The notes: generated by a model not told the origin, from the sequence alone. A DNA stretch of 64,000 nucleotides from an uncultured Sphingomonas sp. (GCA_913776255.1 CAJYLV010000022.1:25254-89253), one strand, 5' to 3'; counted from the stretch's first letter, positions 29,612 through 39,018 are shown. Numbers and translations are program-made.

Positions 29612-30289
29612 ATGAAGCTGCTGATCGTCGAGGACGACGTCGAATATGCCGCCGCGCTGAAGGCCGAACTGGCGCAACGCGATCACGACATCACGATCGC
29701 CGAGACCGGCCCGACCGCGCTGACCGCGATCGAGCGCGATGCCTTCGACGCGATGATCCTCGATTCGATGCTGCCGCAACTCAACGGCGTGCGCGTGGTC
29801 GAGCGGTTGCGCGATGCCGGGCACAATCTGCCGGTGCTGATGCTGTCCGCACTGGGGCGTTCTGCGGAGAAGATCGGCGGGCTGACCGCGGGCGCCGACG
29901 ATTATTGCGTCAAGCCGACCCCCGCCGCCGAAATCGAGGCGCGGCTCAACGCGTTGCTGCGCGCGCGCGGCTGGACCGCCGCCGGCGACGGCGACATGCT
30001 GCGCGCCGGCGACATCGTCATCAGCCCCGGCCAGCATCGCGCATGGCGCGCCGACCAGCCGCTCGACCTCACGCGGCTCGAATTCGGGCTGCTGACCGAA
30101 CTGGTCCGCCATGCCGGCAGCTATCTGACGCGCGCGATGCTGATCGAACGCGTCTGGGGCTATGACTTCGAACCGGGGACCAACATCGTCGATGCGCAGG
30201 TGCGGCTGCTGCGCCGCAAGCTGACTGCGGGCGGCGGCGACGATCCGATCGCGACCAAGCGCGGCGTCGGTTACATGCTGCGCGCGTGA
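29612..30289 (+). CDS. OmpR/PhoB-family response regulator
   Basis: This 225-residue two-component regulator has receiver residues VEDD (Asp8, Asp9), phospho-acceptor Asp51 in ILDSMLP, a Ser in MLSALG, and Lys101 in CVKPT. The winged-helix output domain shows LTRLEFGLLTELVRHAGSYLTRAMLIERVWGY and NIVDAQVRLLRRKL, ending in RGVGYMLRA. One base separates it from the sensor kinase gene that follows, so the two form a cognate pair. It diverges from the HWE kinase across about 125 bp. The signal sensed is not evident. Confidence 0.94.
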   Translation: MKLLIVEDDVEYAAALKAELAQRDHDITIAETGPTALTAIERDAFDAMILDSMLPQLNGVRVVERLRDAGHNLPVLMLSALGRSAEKIGGLTAGADDYCVKPTPAAEIEARLNALLRARGWTAAGDGDMLRAGDIVISPGQHRAWRADQPLDLTRLEFGLLTELVRHAGSYLTRAMLIERVWGYDFEPGTNIVDAQVRLLRRKLTAGGGDDPIATKRGVGYMLRA

Positions 30290-30290
30290 C

Positions 30291-31607
30291 ATGGGGTCGC
30301 TCGGGCGGCTGACCGCGCTGTTCCTCGGCGCGTTCGGTGCCGCGACCGCGCTGACGGGCTATGCCAGCTATTCGGCGTCGCGGCATACGATCGAGACGCT
30401 CGTCGACCGCCGGCTCGACGAGGTCAGCCGCGCGCTGCTCGACGAATCGCTGCGCGGCAATGCAGGGGCGATCCTCGCGCGGATCACCGCGCTGTCGACG
30501 CAGCGCGAGACGGGCGATCTCGGGTTCGAGCTGGTCGACGCCAAAGGGCAGCGGCTCGGCGGCAACGTGACGGTGTCGGGCCGGGTGCCGCCGGGCTTCT
30601 CGACGCTCGCCGACAGCGTGCTGCCCGGCACCGCGACCTTCCGGATGCAGCGCCGCGACGCCGGCGGCGGGTTGCAGCTGGTGACGCTGGTCGAGACCGA
30701 GCCGATCGAAGGCTTCGCCGCGGTGTGGCTGCGCAGCTACGCGCTCGGCTTCGGGCTGATCGTCATCATCGTCGTCGCGGGCGCGGTCTCGTTCAGCATG
30801 ATCGTGCGGCGGCGGATCGGCGAGCTGCGCCGCACCGCCGAGGCGATCATCGATGGCGACCTGACGCAGCGCGTGCCGGTCGAGCCGGGCAGCGGCGCGT
30901 TTGCGGGACAGGCCGCGACCTTCAACCGGATGCTCGACCGCATCGCCGCGCTCGTGGAAAGCCTGCGCCATGTCGGCGGCGATGTCGCGCACGACCTGCG
31001 GACCCCGCTCGCGCGATTGCGCAGCCGGCTCGCGCTGATCGTCGCCGAGACGCCGACCCCCGAGCTGGAGGCCGCCCTCGATCAATGCGACGAAATGCTC
31101 GCGATGTTCTCGGCGATCCTGCGCATCTCCGAGGTCGAGGGCGGCGAGCGGCGCACCGCCTTCCGGCCGGTCGCGCTGGCGGCGATCGCGCGCGACGTCG
31201 CCGAAACGCTGGCGGCGACGGCGGCGGACAGCGGACACGTTCTGGCGATCGGGCCGCTCGAGGACGGCGCGGTCGAGGGCGACCGCCAGTTGCTGACGCA
31301 GGCGGCGCTGAATCTGGTCGGCAACGCATTGACGCACAGTCCGCCGGGATCGCGGGTGACGGTGGCGGTGACGCGCGCGGCGGCAAAGCTGCTGCTGACG
31401 GTGACGGATGACGGGCCGGGCATCCCCGCCGCCGAACGCGCGACGGCGTTGCGGCGCTTCGGGCGGCTGGACGCGAGCCGCCATCGCCCCGGACATGGGC
31501 TGGGACTGCCGCTGGTCGAGGCAATCGCGCGGATGCACGGCGGCGCGCTGTGGCTGGAGGACGCGCGACCGGGCCTGCGCGCGACGATCGCGGTGCCGGT
31601 GGCCTGA
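30291..31607 (+). CDS. Membrane sensor histidine kinase (HAMP type)
   Basis: This is the 438-residue inner-membrane partner of the preceding response regulator. TM1 is at about 7-27 and TM2 at about 148-172 (SYALGFGLIVIIVVAGAVSFSMIV), with a periplasmic sensing segment of roughly 120 residues between them. A HAMP linker (RRRIGELRRTAEAIIDGDLTQRV) leads to the H-box VAHDLRTPLARL with His234, the N-box QAALNLVGNALTHSP and the G boxes VTDDGPGIP and GHGLGLPLV. The architecture resembles the QseC/EnvZ-type group. The ligand is unknown. Confidence 0.93.
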   Translation: MGSLGRLTALFLGAFGAATALTGYASYSASRHTIETLVDRRLDEVSRALLDESLRGNAGAILARITALSTQRETGDLGFELVDAKGQRLGGNVTVSGRVPPGFSTLADSVLPGTATFRMQRRDAGGGLQLVTLVETEPIEGFAAVWLRSYALGFGLIVIIVVAGAVSFSMIVRRRIGELRRTAEAIIDGDLTQRVPVEPGSGAFAGQAATFNRMLDRIAALVESLRHVGGDVAHDLRTPLARLRSRLALIVAETPTPELEAALDQCDEMLAMFSAILRISEVEGGERRTAFRPVALAAIARDVAETLAATAADSGHVLAIGPLEDGAVEGDRQLLTQAALNLVGNALTHSPPGSRVTVAVTRAAAKLLLTVTDDGPGIPAAERATALRRFGRLDASRHRPGHGLGLPLVEAIARMHGGALWLEDARPGLRATIAVPVA

Positions 31608-31610
31608 TCT

Positions 31611-31710
31611 CTCCCCTCCCCTTCAGGGGAGGGGCCGGGGGTGGGGCAAGTTCGCACATGCAACGTTGCCGGACAGGCCCCACCCCGGCCCTCCCCTGAA
31701 GGGGAGGGAG
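31611..31710. repeat. Palindromic element, family E
   Basis: The arms CTCCCCTCCCCTTCAGGGGA and CTCCCCTGAAGGGGAGGGAG, with inner GGGGTGGGGC/GCCCCACCCC, form a long hairpin about 100 bp in span. It lies between the convergent sensor kinase and queH genes and could terminate both. It is the only clear copy in the window. Confidence 0.75.
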
Positions 31711-31723
31711 TTGACGCGCGCTT

Positions 31724-32389
31724 CTACTCCGCCTTCGCCTCGTCGCCGTAATACAGCTCGCCGATGCGGATCTCCTCGCGGCCCTGCGACACGCGATGCG
31801 CGTTGGTGTCGCGCAGCGAATAGACGCAGCCGCAATATTCCTGCTGGTAGAAATGCTCGCGCTTGGAGATTTCGATCATCCGCGCCGCACCGCCGCCCTT
31901 GCGCCAGTTGAACGTCCAATAGGCGATATCGGGATAATGCGCCGCCGCGCGCTCGCCGCAGTCGTTGATCTGCGCCATGTTCTTCCAGCGCGAGATGCCG
32001 AGCGACGAGGTGATGACCGGAAAGCCGTGCTCGTGCGCGTAAAGCGCGGTCCGCTCGAAGCGCATGTCGAAGCACATCGTGCAGCGCAGCCCGCGCTCCG
32101 GCTCGAACTCCATCCCGCGCGCGCGCTTGAACCAGTTGACGGTGTCGTAATCGGCGTCGACGAACGGGATGTCGTGCTTCTCGGCGAAGCGAATATTCTC
32201 CTCCTTGCGGAGGATATATTCCTCCTTGGGGTGGATGTTGGGATTGTAGAAGAAGATCGTATAGTCGATCCCGCTCGCGGTCATCGCCTCCATCACCTCG
32301 CCCGAACAGGGCGCGCAGCAGGAATGGAGCAGCACTTTCTTGTGCCCGTCGGGCGGGGTGAGCAGCGGGCGGTCGTAGTCGGTCGTCAT
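31724..32389 (-). CDS. queH: Epoxyqueuosine reductase QueH
   Basis: QueH reduces epoxyqueuosine to queuosine in the wobble position of tRNAs, using a [4Fe-4S] and a second metal site. It has 221 residues from the ATG at 32389; the track ORF adds 18 unlikely residues. Its cysteine motifs are complete: [11 protein letters not shown] near the N-terminus, [11 protein letters not shown] in the middle and QEYCGCVYS near the C-terminus. It replaces the unrelated QueG. No other queuosine gene is adjacent. Confidence 0.94.
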   Translation of the reverse strand: MTTDYDRPLLTPPDGHKKVLLHSCCAPCSGEVMEAMTASGIDYTIFFYNPNIHPKEEYILRKEENIRFAEKHDIPFVDADYDTVNWFKRARGMEFEPERGLRCTMCFDMRFERTALYAHEHGFPVITSSLGISRWKNMAQINDCGERAAAHYPDIAYWTFNWRKGGGAARMIEISKREHFYQQEYCGCVYSLRDTNAHRVSQGREEIRIGELYYGDEAKAE

Positions 32390-32466
32390 GCGCGCCGCCT
32401 TAGCGGAAAATGGGCGCGGGGTCACGGTGGCTCGGTCCGTCATTGCGACCCCGGCCGTTCCGTTGT

Positions 32467-32547
32467 CGTCGCCCCGGACTTGATCCGGGGCCCCGCTTCT
32501 TCGCGACCGGTGTAAAAGCGGGATCCCGGATCAAGTCCGGGATGACG
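32467..32547. repeat. REP-like palindromic element, family B copy 5
   Basis: The arms CGTCGCCCCGGACTTGATCC and GGATCAAGTCCGGGATGACG are present with the GCCCCGCTTCTT/AAAAGCGGGATCC inner pair. It lies downstream of the HerA-like ATPase gene and upstream of queH. Confidence 0.85.
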
Positions 32548-32558
32548 GCAGAAACGCC

Positions 32559-34190
32559 CTACCGCCGCATCAACCCGCCAAGCACACCCCGCACCACCTG
32601 CCCCAGCAAGCCGCCGCCGCTGCTGCCGCGCCGCGAGCCGCCGAACACCGCCTTGGTCACCTCGTTCGCCACCGCGCGCCCGACCGCCGACGACGCCGAC
32701 CGCGACGCCGAGGTCATCGCGCGGTTCCACGGATCGTTCGCCGCGTCGCGCTCCGCCGCGCGGCGCGCGCGCTCCTCGTCACGCGCGGCGCGATCCGCCT
32801 CGCGCGCCGCGCGCGCGTCCTCCTTCGCCTGCGCCGCGGCGGCCTTTTCCGCATCGGTCGCGGCGCGCGCCGACGCCGCCGCGGCGGCCGCCTCCTGCGT
32901 CTTGGCGGCGAGCAGTTCCTCGGCCGATTCGCGATCGACCAGCGTGTCATACTTCGTCCCGATCGCATCGGTCTGGATCAGCACGCGCCGCTCCTCGGGC
33001 GTGACCGGGCCGACGCGGCTCGACGGCGGGCGGATCAGCGTGCGCTGCACCGGCGACGGCGCGCCATCGGGCTGGAGCAGCGACACCAGCGCCTCGCCGG
33101 TGCGCAATTCGGTGATCGCGGTCGCGACGTCGACGCCGGGGTTGGCGCGGAACGTCTCGGCGGCAGCCTGCACCGCCTTGCGGTCGCGCGGGGTGAAGGC
33201 GTTCAACTTGTGCTGCACGCGATTGCCCAATTGCCCCGCGACGCTGTCGGGCACGTCGATCGGGTTCTGCGTGATGAAATAGACGCCGACGCCCTTGGAG
33301 CGGATCAGCCGCACGACTTGCTCGATCCGGTCGAGCAACGCGGGCGGCGCCTCGTCAAACAGCAGATGCGCCTCGTCGAAGAAGAAGCACAATTTCGGCT
33401 TGTCGGCGTCCCCGACTTCGGGAAGAAACTCGAACATCTCGCCGAGCAGCCACAGCAGGAAGGTCGAATAGAGCTGCGGCGAGGCCATCAATTTGTCGGC
33501 GGCGAGGATGTTGACCAGCCCGCGCCCGTTGTCGTCGGTGCCGAACAGGTCGGTCAGCGCCAGCGCCGGCTCGCCGAAGAAATGCTCAGCCCCTTGTGCG
33601 CGCAATTGCAGCAGCGCGCGCTGGATCGCACCGATCGATTGCTTCGAGACGTTGCCGTAGTGCGTGGTGAGTTCCTCGGCGCGCTCGGCGCAATGCGCGA
33701 GCATCGCCTGCAGATCGTCGAGGTCGAGCAGCAGCAGGCCCTCTTCGTCGGCGACATGGAAGGCGATCGTCAGCACGCCCTCCTGCACCGCGTTCAGCCC
33801 CATCAGCCGCGCGAGCAGCAGCGGCCCCATCTCGCTGATCGTGGTGCGGACCGGATGGCCCTGTTCGCCGAACAGGTCCCAGAATTGCACCGGGGTGTCG
33901 GCATAATGCCAGTCGGTTGCGCCGATCTCCGCGGCGCGCGCGGCGAAGACTTCGTGGGTCTTGGCGGTCGCCGCGCCGGGCATCGCCAGCCCCGAAAGGT
34001 CGCCCTTCACGTCGGCGAGGAAACATGCGACCCCGGCGTTCGAAAAGCCCTCGACGATCCCCCGCAAGGTCACGGTCTTGCCGGTGCCGGTCGCGCCCGC
34101 GATCAAGCCGTGGCGATTGGCGCGCGCCAGCTCGAGCCGCTGCGGATCGGCCCCGCCCGCGCCTGCGCCGATCAAGATCCCGTCCGCCAC
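32559..34190 (-). CDS. HerA-like P-loop ATPase (DUF853 family)
   Basis: This 543-residue soluble ATPase belongs to the HerA/FtsK superfamily, DUF853 group, whose cellular role is unclear. Walker A is AGATGTGKTVTLRG near residue 30, Walker B is FFFDEAHLLFDEAP, and a sensor-like YFITQNPIDVPD follows. From about residue 420 the tail changes to a long Ala/Arg/Glu-rich helix (AAAASARAATDAEKAAAAQA) that probably forms a coiled coil, then a glycine-rich end with GGSRRGSSGGGLLGQVVRGVLGG. The start is a GTG. It lacks a NurA neighbour, so a HerA-NurA repair function is not supported. Confidence 0.85.
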   Translation of the reverse strand: MADGILIGAGAGGADPQRLELARANRHGLIAGATGTGKTVTLRGIVEGFSNAGVACFLADVKGDLSGLAMPGAATAKTHEVFAARAAEIGATDWHYADTPVQFWDLFGEQGHPVRTTISEMGPLLLARLMGLNAVQEGVLTIAFHVADEEGLLLLDLDDLQAMLAHCAERAEELTTHYGNVSKQSIGAIQRALLQLRAQGAEHFFGEPALALTDLFGTDDNGRGLVNILAADKLMASPQLYSTFLLWLLGEMFEFLPEVGDADKPKLCFFFDEAHLLFDEAPPALLDRIEQVVRLIRSKGVGVYFITQNPIDVPDSVAGQLGNRVQHKLNAFTPRDRKAVQAAAETFRANPGVDVATAITELRTGEALVSLLQPDGAPSPVQRTLIRPPSSRVGPVTPEERRVLIQTDAIGTKYDTLVDRESAEELLAAKTQEAAAAAASARAATDAEKAAAAQAKEDARAAREADRAARDEERARRAAERDAANDPWNRAMTSASRSASSAVGRAVANEVTKAVFGGSRRGSSGGGLLGQVVRGVLGGLMRR

Positions 34191-34205
34191 GCCGCCGTCT
34201 CCCGC

Positions 34206-34240
34206 AACAAAAGAGCCGCCGCATCATGCGATGCGACGGC
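34206..34240 (-). terminator. Candidate rho-independent terminator of the hflK-hflC-degP transcript
   Basis: On the minus strand a hairpin based on GCCGTCGCAT and ATGCGGCGGC is followed by TCTTTTGTT. It lies downstream of degP and just before the HerA-like gene. The U-run is short and interrupted. Confidence 0.5.
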
Positions 34241-34258
34241 CCGTTTGGCCATAGGGAC

Positions 34259-34335
34259 CGTCATTGCGAGCGTAGCGAAGCAATCCAGGGTCGGACCAGG
34301 ACGCTCTGGATTGCGTCGCTACGCTCGCAATGACG
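34259..34335. repeat. 77-bp palindromic element, family A copy 3
   Basis: Both arms are nearly intact, with a single change (TTGCGTCGC) in the right arm. It lies at the 3' end of degP. Confidence 0.86.
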
Positions 34336-34377
34336 AGCGGGTTTGCCCCCGGTCACGACCGGGGCGACGGGTTTGCG

Positions 34378-35922
34378 TTACTTGATCTTCACCGCCAGGA
34401 AGCCGCTGGTCTGGCGACCGCGCGTCAGATTGAGCAGCACCGACGGGCGTCCCGCCGCCTTGGCCGCAGCGACGATCCGCGCGACATCCGCGCCGGTGCG
34501 CACCGGCTGCGAATTGACCGAGGAGATGACGTCGCCGCGCTTCAGCTTCTGCCCGGCGTCACTCGACGGATCGACACCCGCGACGACCACACCCTGCACG
34601 GTCGAATCGACCCCGATCGACCGCGCGATCTGCGGGGTGAGCGGCTGGACCGAGATGCCGAGCGAGCTCGACCCCGGCGTCGCCTGCGCGCCGCTGTCGT
34701 CGTCGGGCAGCCCGTCGTCGTCCTCGCCTTCACCGTTCAGGACCTTGAGCTGGTCGTCGGAGGGCCGTGTCGAGACGACAGCGTTGACCGACTGGCGCTT
34801 GCCGTCACGAATGATGTCGAGCTTGATCGTCGAACCCGGCGCGGCGTTCGCAACCAGCGACGACAGCGTACGATCCGGGGTCACGGCCTCGCCGTTGATC
34901 GCGACCACCACGTCGCCGGAGCGCAGCCCGGCCTTGGCGCCCGGCCCGCCCGGCTCGACGCGACCGATGATCTCGCCCTGATCCTTCGGCAGCCCCAAGG
35001 CGCCCGCGATATCGTCGTTCACGCGCTGGATGCCGACACCCAGATAGCCGCGCTTGACCGACTCGCCCTTCATCAGCGTGGCGAGGATCGGCTTGGCCTC
35101 GGTCGCGGGGATCGCGAAGCCGATGCCGATGTTGCCGCCCGACTGCGAATAGATCTGGCTGTTGATGCCGATCACCTCGCCGTTGAGGTTGAACATCGGG
35201 CCACCCGAATTGCCCTGGTTGATCGCGGCATCGGTCTGGATGAACGTGTCGAACGGACCCGGCTGCCCGGTCGAGCGGTGCACCGCCGAGACGATGCCCG
35301 CGGTCACGGTGCCGCCCAGCCCGAACGGCTGACCGATCGCGACCACCCAGTCGCCGACGCGCGCACGCGTCGAGTCGCCCAGCTTCACGAACGGCAGCGG
35401 GGTCGGCGAGGTGATCTTGAGCACCGCCAGATCCGAAGTCGGATCGCGCCCGATCAGCTTCGCCTTATATTCCTTGCGGTCCTGCAGCGTGACGGTGATC
35501 GACTCGACCGTCGCGCCCTTCGCCGCGGGGGCGATGACGTGGTTGTTGGTGACGACGTAGCCGTCGGCCGAGATCAGGAAGCCCGATCCGAGCGACTGGC
35601 CCTCGCGCGTCACCGGCGCGCCGCCGCCACCGCCGCCGAACTGGCCGAACAGGTCGCCGAACGGCGTGCCGGCGAACGGATTCGCCTGCTGCTGGACGGT
35701 CACCTTCTGCGTGGTGGAGATGTTGACCACCGCCGGCTGGAGCTTCGCGACCATGTCGGCGAAGCTCATCGGCGCGCCGGCGCGCGGCGCGGCGGCGCTG
35801 ATCGCGCCCGGCTCGTTCTGCGCGATCTGCGCGGTGGCCGGATTCTGGAGCGCGAGCGACGCGGCCGTGCCGCCAAGCAGGAGGGCGCCGGTCAAGGCGT
35901 AAGCGTAACGCACGGTTTTCAT
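34378..35922 (-). CDS. degP: Do-family periplasmic serine endopeptidase (DegP/HtrA)
   Basis: This protease and chaperone removes misfolded envelope proteins. It has 514 residues with signal peptide KTVRYAYALTGALLLGGTAASLA. The catalytic triad is His128 in VVTNNHVIA, Asp164 in TSDLAVLKI and Ser239 in NQGNSGGPMF. Two PDZ domains follow: the first begins around KRGYLGVGIQRV, the second around SLGISVQPLTPQI and ends in GFLAVKIK. A glycine loop after LFGQF is typical. It lies 100 bp downstream of hflC in the same direction, an order common in alphaproteobacteria, so the three are probably co-regulated. Confidence 0.96.
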   Translation of the reverse strand: MKTVRYAYALTGALLLGGTAASLALQNPATAQIAQNEPGAISAAAPRAGAPMSFADMVAKLQPAVVNISTTQKVTVQQQANPFAGTPFGDLFGQFGGGGGGAPVTREGQSLGSGFLISADGYVVTNNHVIAPAAKGATVESITVTLQDRKEYKAKLIGRDPTSDLAVLKITSPTPLPFVKLGDSTRARVGDWVVAIGQPFGLGGTVTAGIVSAVHRSTGQPGPFDTFIQTDAAINQGNSGGPMFNLNGEVIGINSQIYSQSGGNIGIGFAIPATEAKPILATLMKGESVKRGYLGVGIQRVNDDIAGALGLPKDQGEIIGRVEPGGPGAKAGLRSGDVVVAINGEAVTPDRTLSSLVANAAPGSTIKLDIIRDGKRQSVNAVVSTRPSDDQLKVLNGEGEDDDGLPDDDSGAQATPGSSSLGISVQPLTPQIARSIGVDSTVQGVVVAGVDPSSDAGQKLKRGDVISSVNSQPVRTGADVARIVAAAKAAGRPSVLLNLTRGRQTSGFLAVKIK

Positions 35923-36022
35923 GTCCTCTTGGTCACCCGATCCGAAAGTGATGAATACACTGCACCCTGTGCGGCAATCGCGATGAACGGCGTTTGAATA
36001 TGAACGCCGCGCTCATCACCGA

Positions 36023-36898
36023 TTAACGACCGCCGCCCTCGAACGCACGAAGATAGCCATTGTTCGGGCTCATGATGATATTGGTCGAACCTTCCGGCTG
36101 CTGACCACCATCGGCCCCGAACGTGTGGCGATAGCTCTGCATCGCGCGATAGAAGTCATAAAAATCAGCGTCCTTGCTGAACGCCTCGGCATAGATGCGC
36201 GCGGCCTGCGCATCGGCCTCGGCGCGGACGATCTGCGCCTGCTTCTGCCCCTGCGCGCGGATCGTGTTCGCCTCCTGCTGCCGCGCGGTGCGCATCCGCT
36301 GGAGCGCGCTGTCGAGCGGGCTGCCGTCGGGCAGGTCGGCGTGCTTGATTCGCACGTCGACGATCTCGGCGCCATATTGCCGCGCCGAGCCCTGCAGCGA
36401 GTTCTGGATGGCGTCCATCACCGCGCCGCGTTCCGGGCTGAGCAGCACCGCGAACGGCACCTTGCCGAGTTCGTTGCGCAACGCGGTGCCGAGCAGCGGG
36501 CGCAGCTGGTCCGCCACGCGCTCCTCGGTGTTCGAGGTGCTGCCGGTCGAGGTCACCGCCTTCAGCGGATCGACGATCCGGAAGCGCGCATAGGCATCGA
36601 CGTTGAGCCGCAGCTGATCGGTCGACAACACCAAGGTGTTGTCGAGATCGGCGTCGAGCACACGCTTGTCGACCCACACGATCTTGTCGATGAACGGCAC
36701 GCGCGCGATCACGCCCGCGCCGGTGTTACCGATCATTTGCCCCGGCTGCCACTGGTTGACCAGCCGCACCGGATTGTTGAGCCGCAGGACCACCGCCTGC
36801 TGCGTTTCCGGCACGATCGCGAAGGTCGCCGCGGCAACGATCGCCAGCACCAGCGCCAGCATTCCGATCGCGATCGGGTTTCGCGTCAACTGACCCAT
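36023..36898 (-). CDS. hflC: HflC, FtsH protease modulator subunit
   Basis: This SPFH/prohibitin-family inner-membrane protein forms with HflK a periplasm-facing assembly around FtsH. The track ORF extends far upstream through hflK in another frame; the true start is the ATG at 36898, giving 291 residues. One N-terminal span (IAIGMLALVLAIVAAATFAIV) precedes the SPFH domain with QQAVVLRLNNPVR and DKIVWVDKRVLDAD. A coiled region, RMRTARQQEANTIRAQGQKQ, precedes the QSYRHTF segment. Its start overlaps the hflK stop by one base. Confidence 0.96.
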   Translation of the reverse strand: MGQLTRNPIAIGMLALVLAIVAAATFAIVPETQQAVVLRLNNPVRLVNQWQPGQMIGNTGAGVIARVPFIDKIVWVDKRVLDADLDNTLVLSTDQLRLNVDAYARFRIVDPLKAVTSTGSTSNTEERVADQLRPLLGTALRNELGKVPFAVLLSPERGAVMDAIQNSLQGSARQYGAEIVDVRIKHADLPDGSPLDSALQRMRTARQQEANTIRAQGQKQAQIVRAEADAQAARIYAEAFSKDADFYDFYRAMQSYRHTFGADGGQQPEGSTNIIMSPNNGYLRAFEGGGR

Positions 36899-37998
36899 CA
36901 GCGCTGCCCTCCCTGCGCGGGGGCGGCGGGGGCGGTCGACGTGCCCTGCGCGGGTTCGACCAGCTTCCTGGCGCGATCGAGCGGCAAATATGGCGTCACG
37001 CCCGGCGTCTCGACGATCGTCTTGTCGGTCTTGGCCAGCACGGCCTCCATCGTCTCGTAATACATGCGGCGACGCGTCACTTCGGGGGCGAGGCGATATT
37101 GCGCATAGACCTGGTCGAAGGCCGCGGCCTCGCCCTGCGCGCGCGCGATCACCTGCTGCGAATAGCTGCGCGCGTTGTTGAGGTTGCCGACCGCTTCCTG
37201 CTGCGCGGCGGTGACGGCGTTGAAGTCGTCGACCAGCGCCGCCGGCGGCGACGCCTGCTTGATCGACACGCCCTGCACGCGCACCCCGGCCTGATAGCTG
37301 TCGAGGATCTGCTGCATCGTCTGCGTCACGCGCGCCTCGATCAGCCCGCGCCCGGCGCCGATCGCGTCGTTCATCCGCGTGGTGGCCAGCACCGCGCGCA
37401 TCGCGCTCTCCGCGGTCGCGCGGACGGTTTCCTGCGGGTCCTTGATCTCGAACACGTAATTGCGCGGATCGGACACGCGCCAGCGCACCGTATAGGCGAG
37501 GTCGATGATGTTCTGGTCGCCGGTCAGCACCGTCTCCCCGCCGTCCTGCGGGAATTCGTCGGTGCGCACCTGCTCGACGTCGACCTTGGTCACGTTGACG
37601 ATCGGCGCGGGCAGGGTGACGCGGATGCCGGGCTCCAGCATCCCCGAATATTTGCCGAAATAGGTGACGACCCCGCGCTGCTGCGGGCCGATCTGGTGGA
37701 AGGACGTGAGCAGCAGCCACACCGCGACGAGCAGCCCGACGCCGATCAGCCACAAGGTCCGCGCCGACGCGCCGAGCGGCAGCTGCGGGCGACCGCCACC
37801 GCCACCGCCGCCACCGACCCGCGTCTTCTTGAGGAATTCGTCGAGCGCGGTCGGCTTGGCCGAACCGCGCCGGCCACCCGGCGGCACCGACCACGGGTTT
37901 CGCGGGCCGGCATTGTCGTCGCCGCCGCCTCCCCACGGTCCATTATTGTCGGCAGCAAGGATGATCGGGCGCCGGAGCCAGCGTCGCAGGATGGTCAT
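36898..37998 (-). CDS. hflK: HflK, FtsH protease modulator subunit
   Basis: This is the partner of HflC, 366 residues from the ATG at 37998 (MTILRRWLRRPIILA); the track ORF adds 14 residues from a GTG. The first 70 residues are Gly/Asn/Pro-rich (GPWGGGGDDNAGPRNPWSVP), as usual for HflK. One span follows (TLWLIGVGLLVAVWLLLTSF), then the SPFH domain starting GPQQRGVVTYFGKYSGMLEPG. The tail contains ARSYSQQVIARAQGEAAAFDQ. Stop and start are fused with hflC, so the two are made together. Confidence 0.96.
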   Translation of the reverse strand: MTILRRWLRRPIILAADNNGPWGGGGDDNAGPRNPWSVPPGGRRGSAKPTALDEFLKKTRVGGGGGGGGRPQLPLGASARTLWLIGVGLLVAVWLLLTSFHQIGPQQRGVVTYFGKYSGMLEPGIRVTLPAPIVNVTKVDVEQVRTDEFPQDGGETVLTGDQNIIDLAYTVRWRVSDPRNYVFEIKDPQETVRATAESAMRAVLATTRMNDAIGAGRGLIEARVTQTMQQILDSYQAGVRVQGVSIKQASPPAALVDDFNAVTAAQQEAVGNLNNARSYSQQVIARAQGEAAAFDQVYAQYRLAPEVTRRRMYYETMEAVLAKTDKTIVETPGVTPYLPLDRARKLVEPAQGTSTAPAAPAQGGQR

Positions 37999-38070
37999 GT
38001 TGGCCTTTATAGGTGCGCGATCCACGAAAAACAGTGGCAAGCGGCGTGCACGCGCCTACGGATCGCCCGC

Positions 38071-39012
38071 ATGGACGAGAAAGATGTGGCAGCAGCCGTC
38101 GCTGCGGTGGCCGGAACCCGCGCGACCGTACGACTCGAGGGGCAGCGGATCGGCGTGGTGATCGACGCCGCCGGGCTCGATGCGTCCGCGCGCGACGCAT
38201 TGGAGGCGAGCGTCCGGATGGCGGCGGCGCGCCCCGGCTATGAGGTGCGCACCGTCGTCACCGCTGAGCGCGTCGCGCGCCGGATCGTCGCGGTGGCGAG
38301 CGGCAAGGGCGGGGTCGGCAAGTCGACGCTGTCCGCCAATCTCGCGATCGCGCTGGCGAAGGCGGGGCGACGCACCGGGCTGGTCGATGCCGACATCTAC
38401 GGCCCGTCGCAGCCGCGGCTGATGGCGATCGAGGGCACGCGGCCGGAGGCGCGCGACAAGGTGTTGCTGCCGGTCGCGACTCCGTACGGTGTGCCGTTGC
38501 TGTCGATGGGGCAATTGGTCGAGCCCGGCCGCGCGATCGCGTGGCGCGGGCCGATGACCGCGGGCGCGCTGGGACAGCTGATCGACGCCGACTGGGGCGC
38601 GACCGACACGTTGGTGGTCGACCTGCCGCCCGGCACCGGCGACGTGCAGCTGACGATGGTGCAGAAGCACCGTCCGGCGGGGGCGGTGATCGTCTCGACC
38701 CCGCAGGATCTCGCGCTGATCGACGCGCGCCGCGCGATCGATCTCTTCGAAAAGGCGGGCGTGCCGATCATCGGACTGGTCGAGAATATGGCCGGCTATG
38801 CCTGCCCGCATTGCGGCGAGGTCTCGGACCCGTTCGGGCGCGGCGGCGCGGAGGCGGCGGCGCGCGAGGCGGGGATCGCGTTCCTGGGGCGCGTGCCGCT
38901 CGACATCGCGATCCGCACCGCCTCGGATGCCGGCCAGCCGCCCGCCGCGCAGGCCGACGACCGCGTGTTCGCGCCGATCGCGGCGCAGGTCGCGGCGTGG
39001 CTGGCGGGGTGA
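38071..39012 (+). CDS. apbC: ApbC/Mrp family iron-sulfur cluster carrier ATPase
   Basis: This 313-residue P-loop ATPase delivers Fe-S clusters to target proteins. The track ORF starts much earlier; the ATG at 38071 gives MDEKDVAAAVAAVAG, a short N-terminal DUF59-derived stretch. The deviant Walker A is ASGKGGVGKSTLSANLA (about 77-93), Walker B lies in LVVDLPPGTGDVQLT, and the cluster-binding CxxC is in YACPHCGEV. The gene diverges from hflK across about 70 bp. Confidence 0.93.
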   Translation: MDEKDVAAAVAAVAGTRATVRLEGQRIGVVIDAAGLDASARDALEASVRMAAARPGYEVRTVVTAERVARRIVAVASGKGGVGKSTLSANLAIALAKAGRRTGLVDADIYGPSQPRLMAIEGTRPEARDKVLLPVATPYGVPLLSMGQLVEPGRAIAWRGPMTAGALGQLIDADWGATDTLVVDLPPGTGDVQLTMVQKHRPAGAVIVSTPQDLALIDARRAIDLFEKAGVPIIGLVENMAGYACPHCGEVSDPFGRGGAEAAAREAGIAFLGRVPLDIAIRTASDAGQPPAAQADDRVFAPIAAQVAAWLAG

Positions 39013-39018
39013 TCGCAG

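Noticed and set aside
27363-29615. 750-residue plus-strand ORF
   Set aside because: It is antisense to the HWE kinase, and no motif is recognisable.
31611-31710. Family E palindrome as a mobile element
   Set aside because: It has a single copy in this window and no transposase or target duplication, so only a structural repeat is claimed.
32559-34190. HerA-NurA defence or repair system
   Set aside because: No nuclease NurA, SIR2 or other defence partner lies nearby; neighbours are queH and degP.
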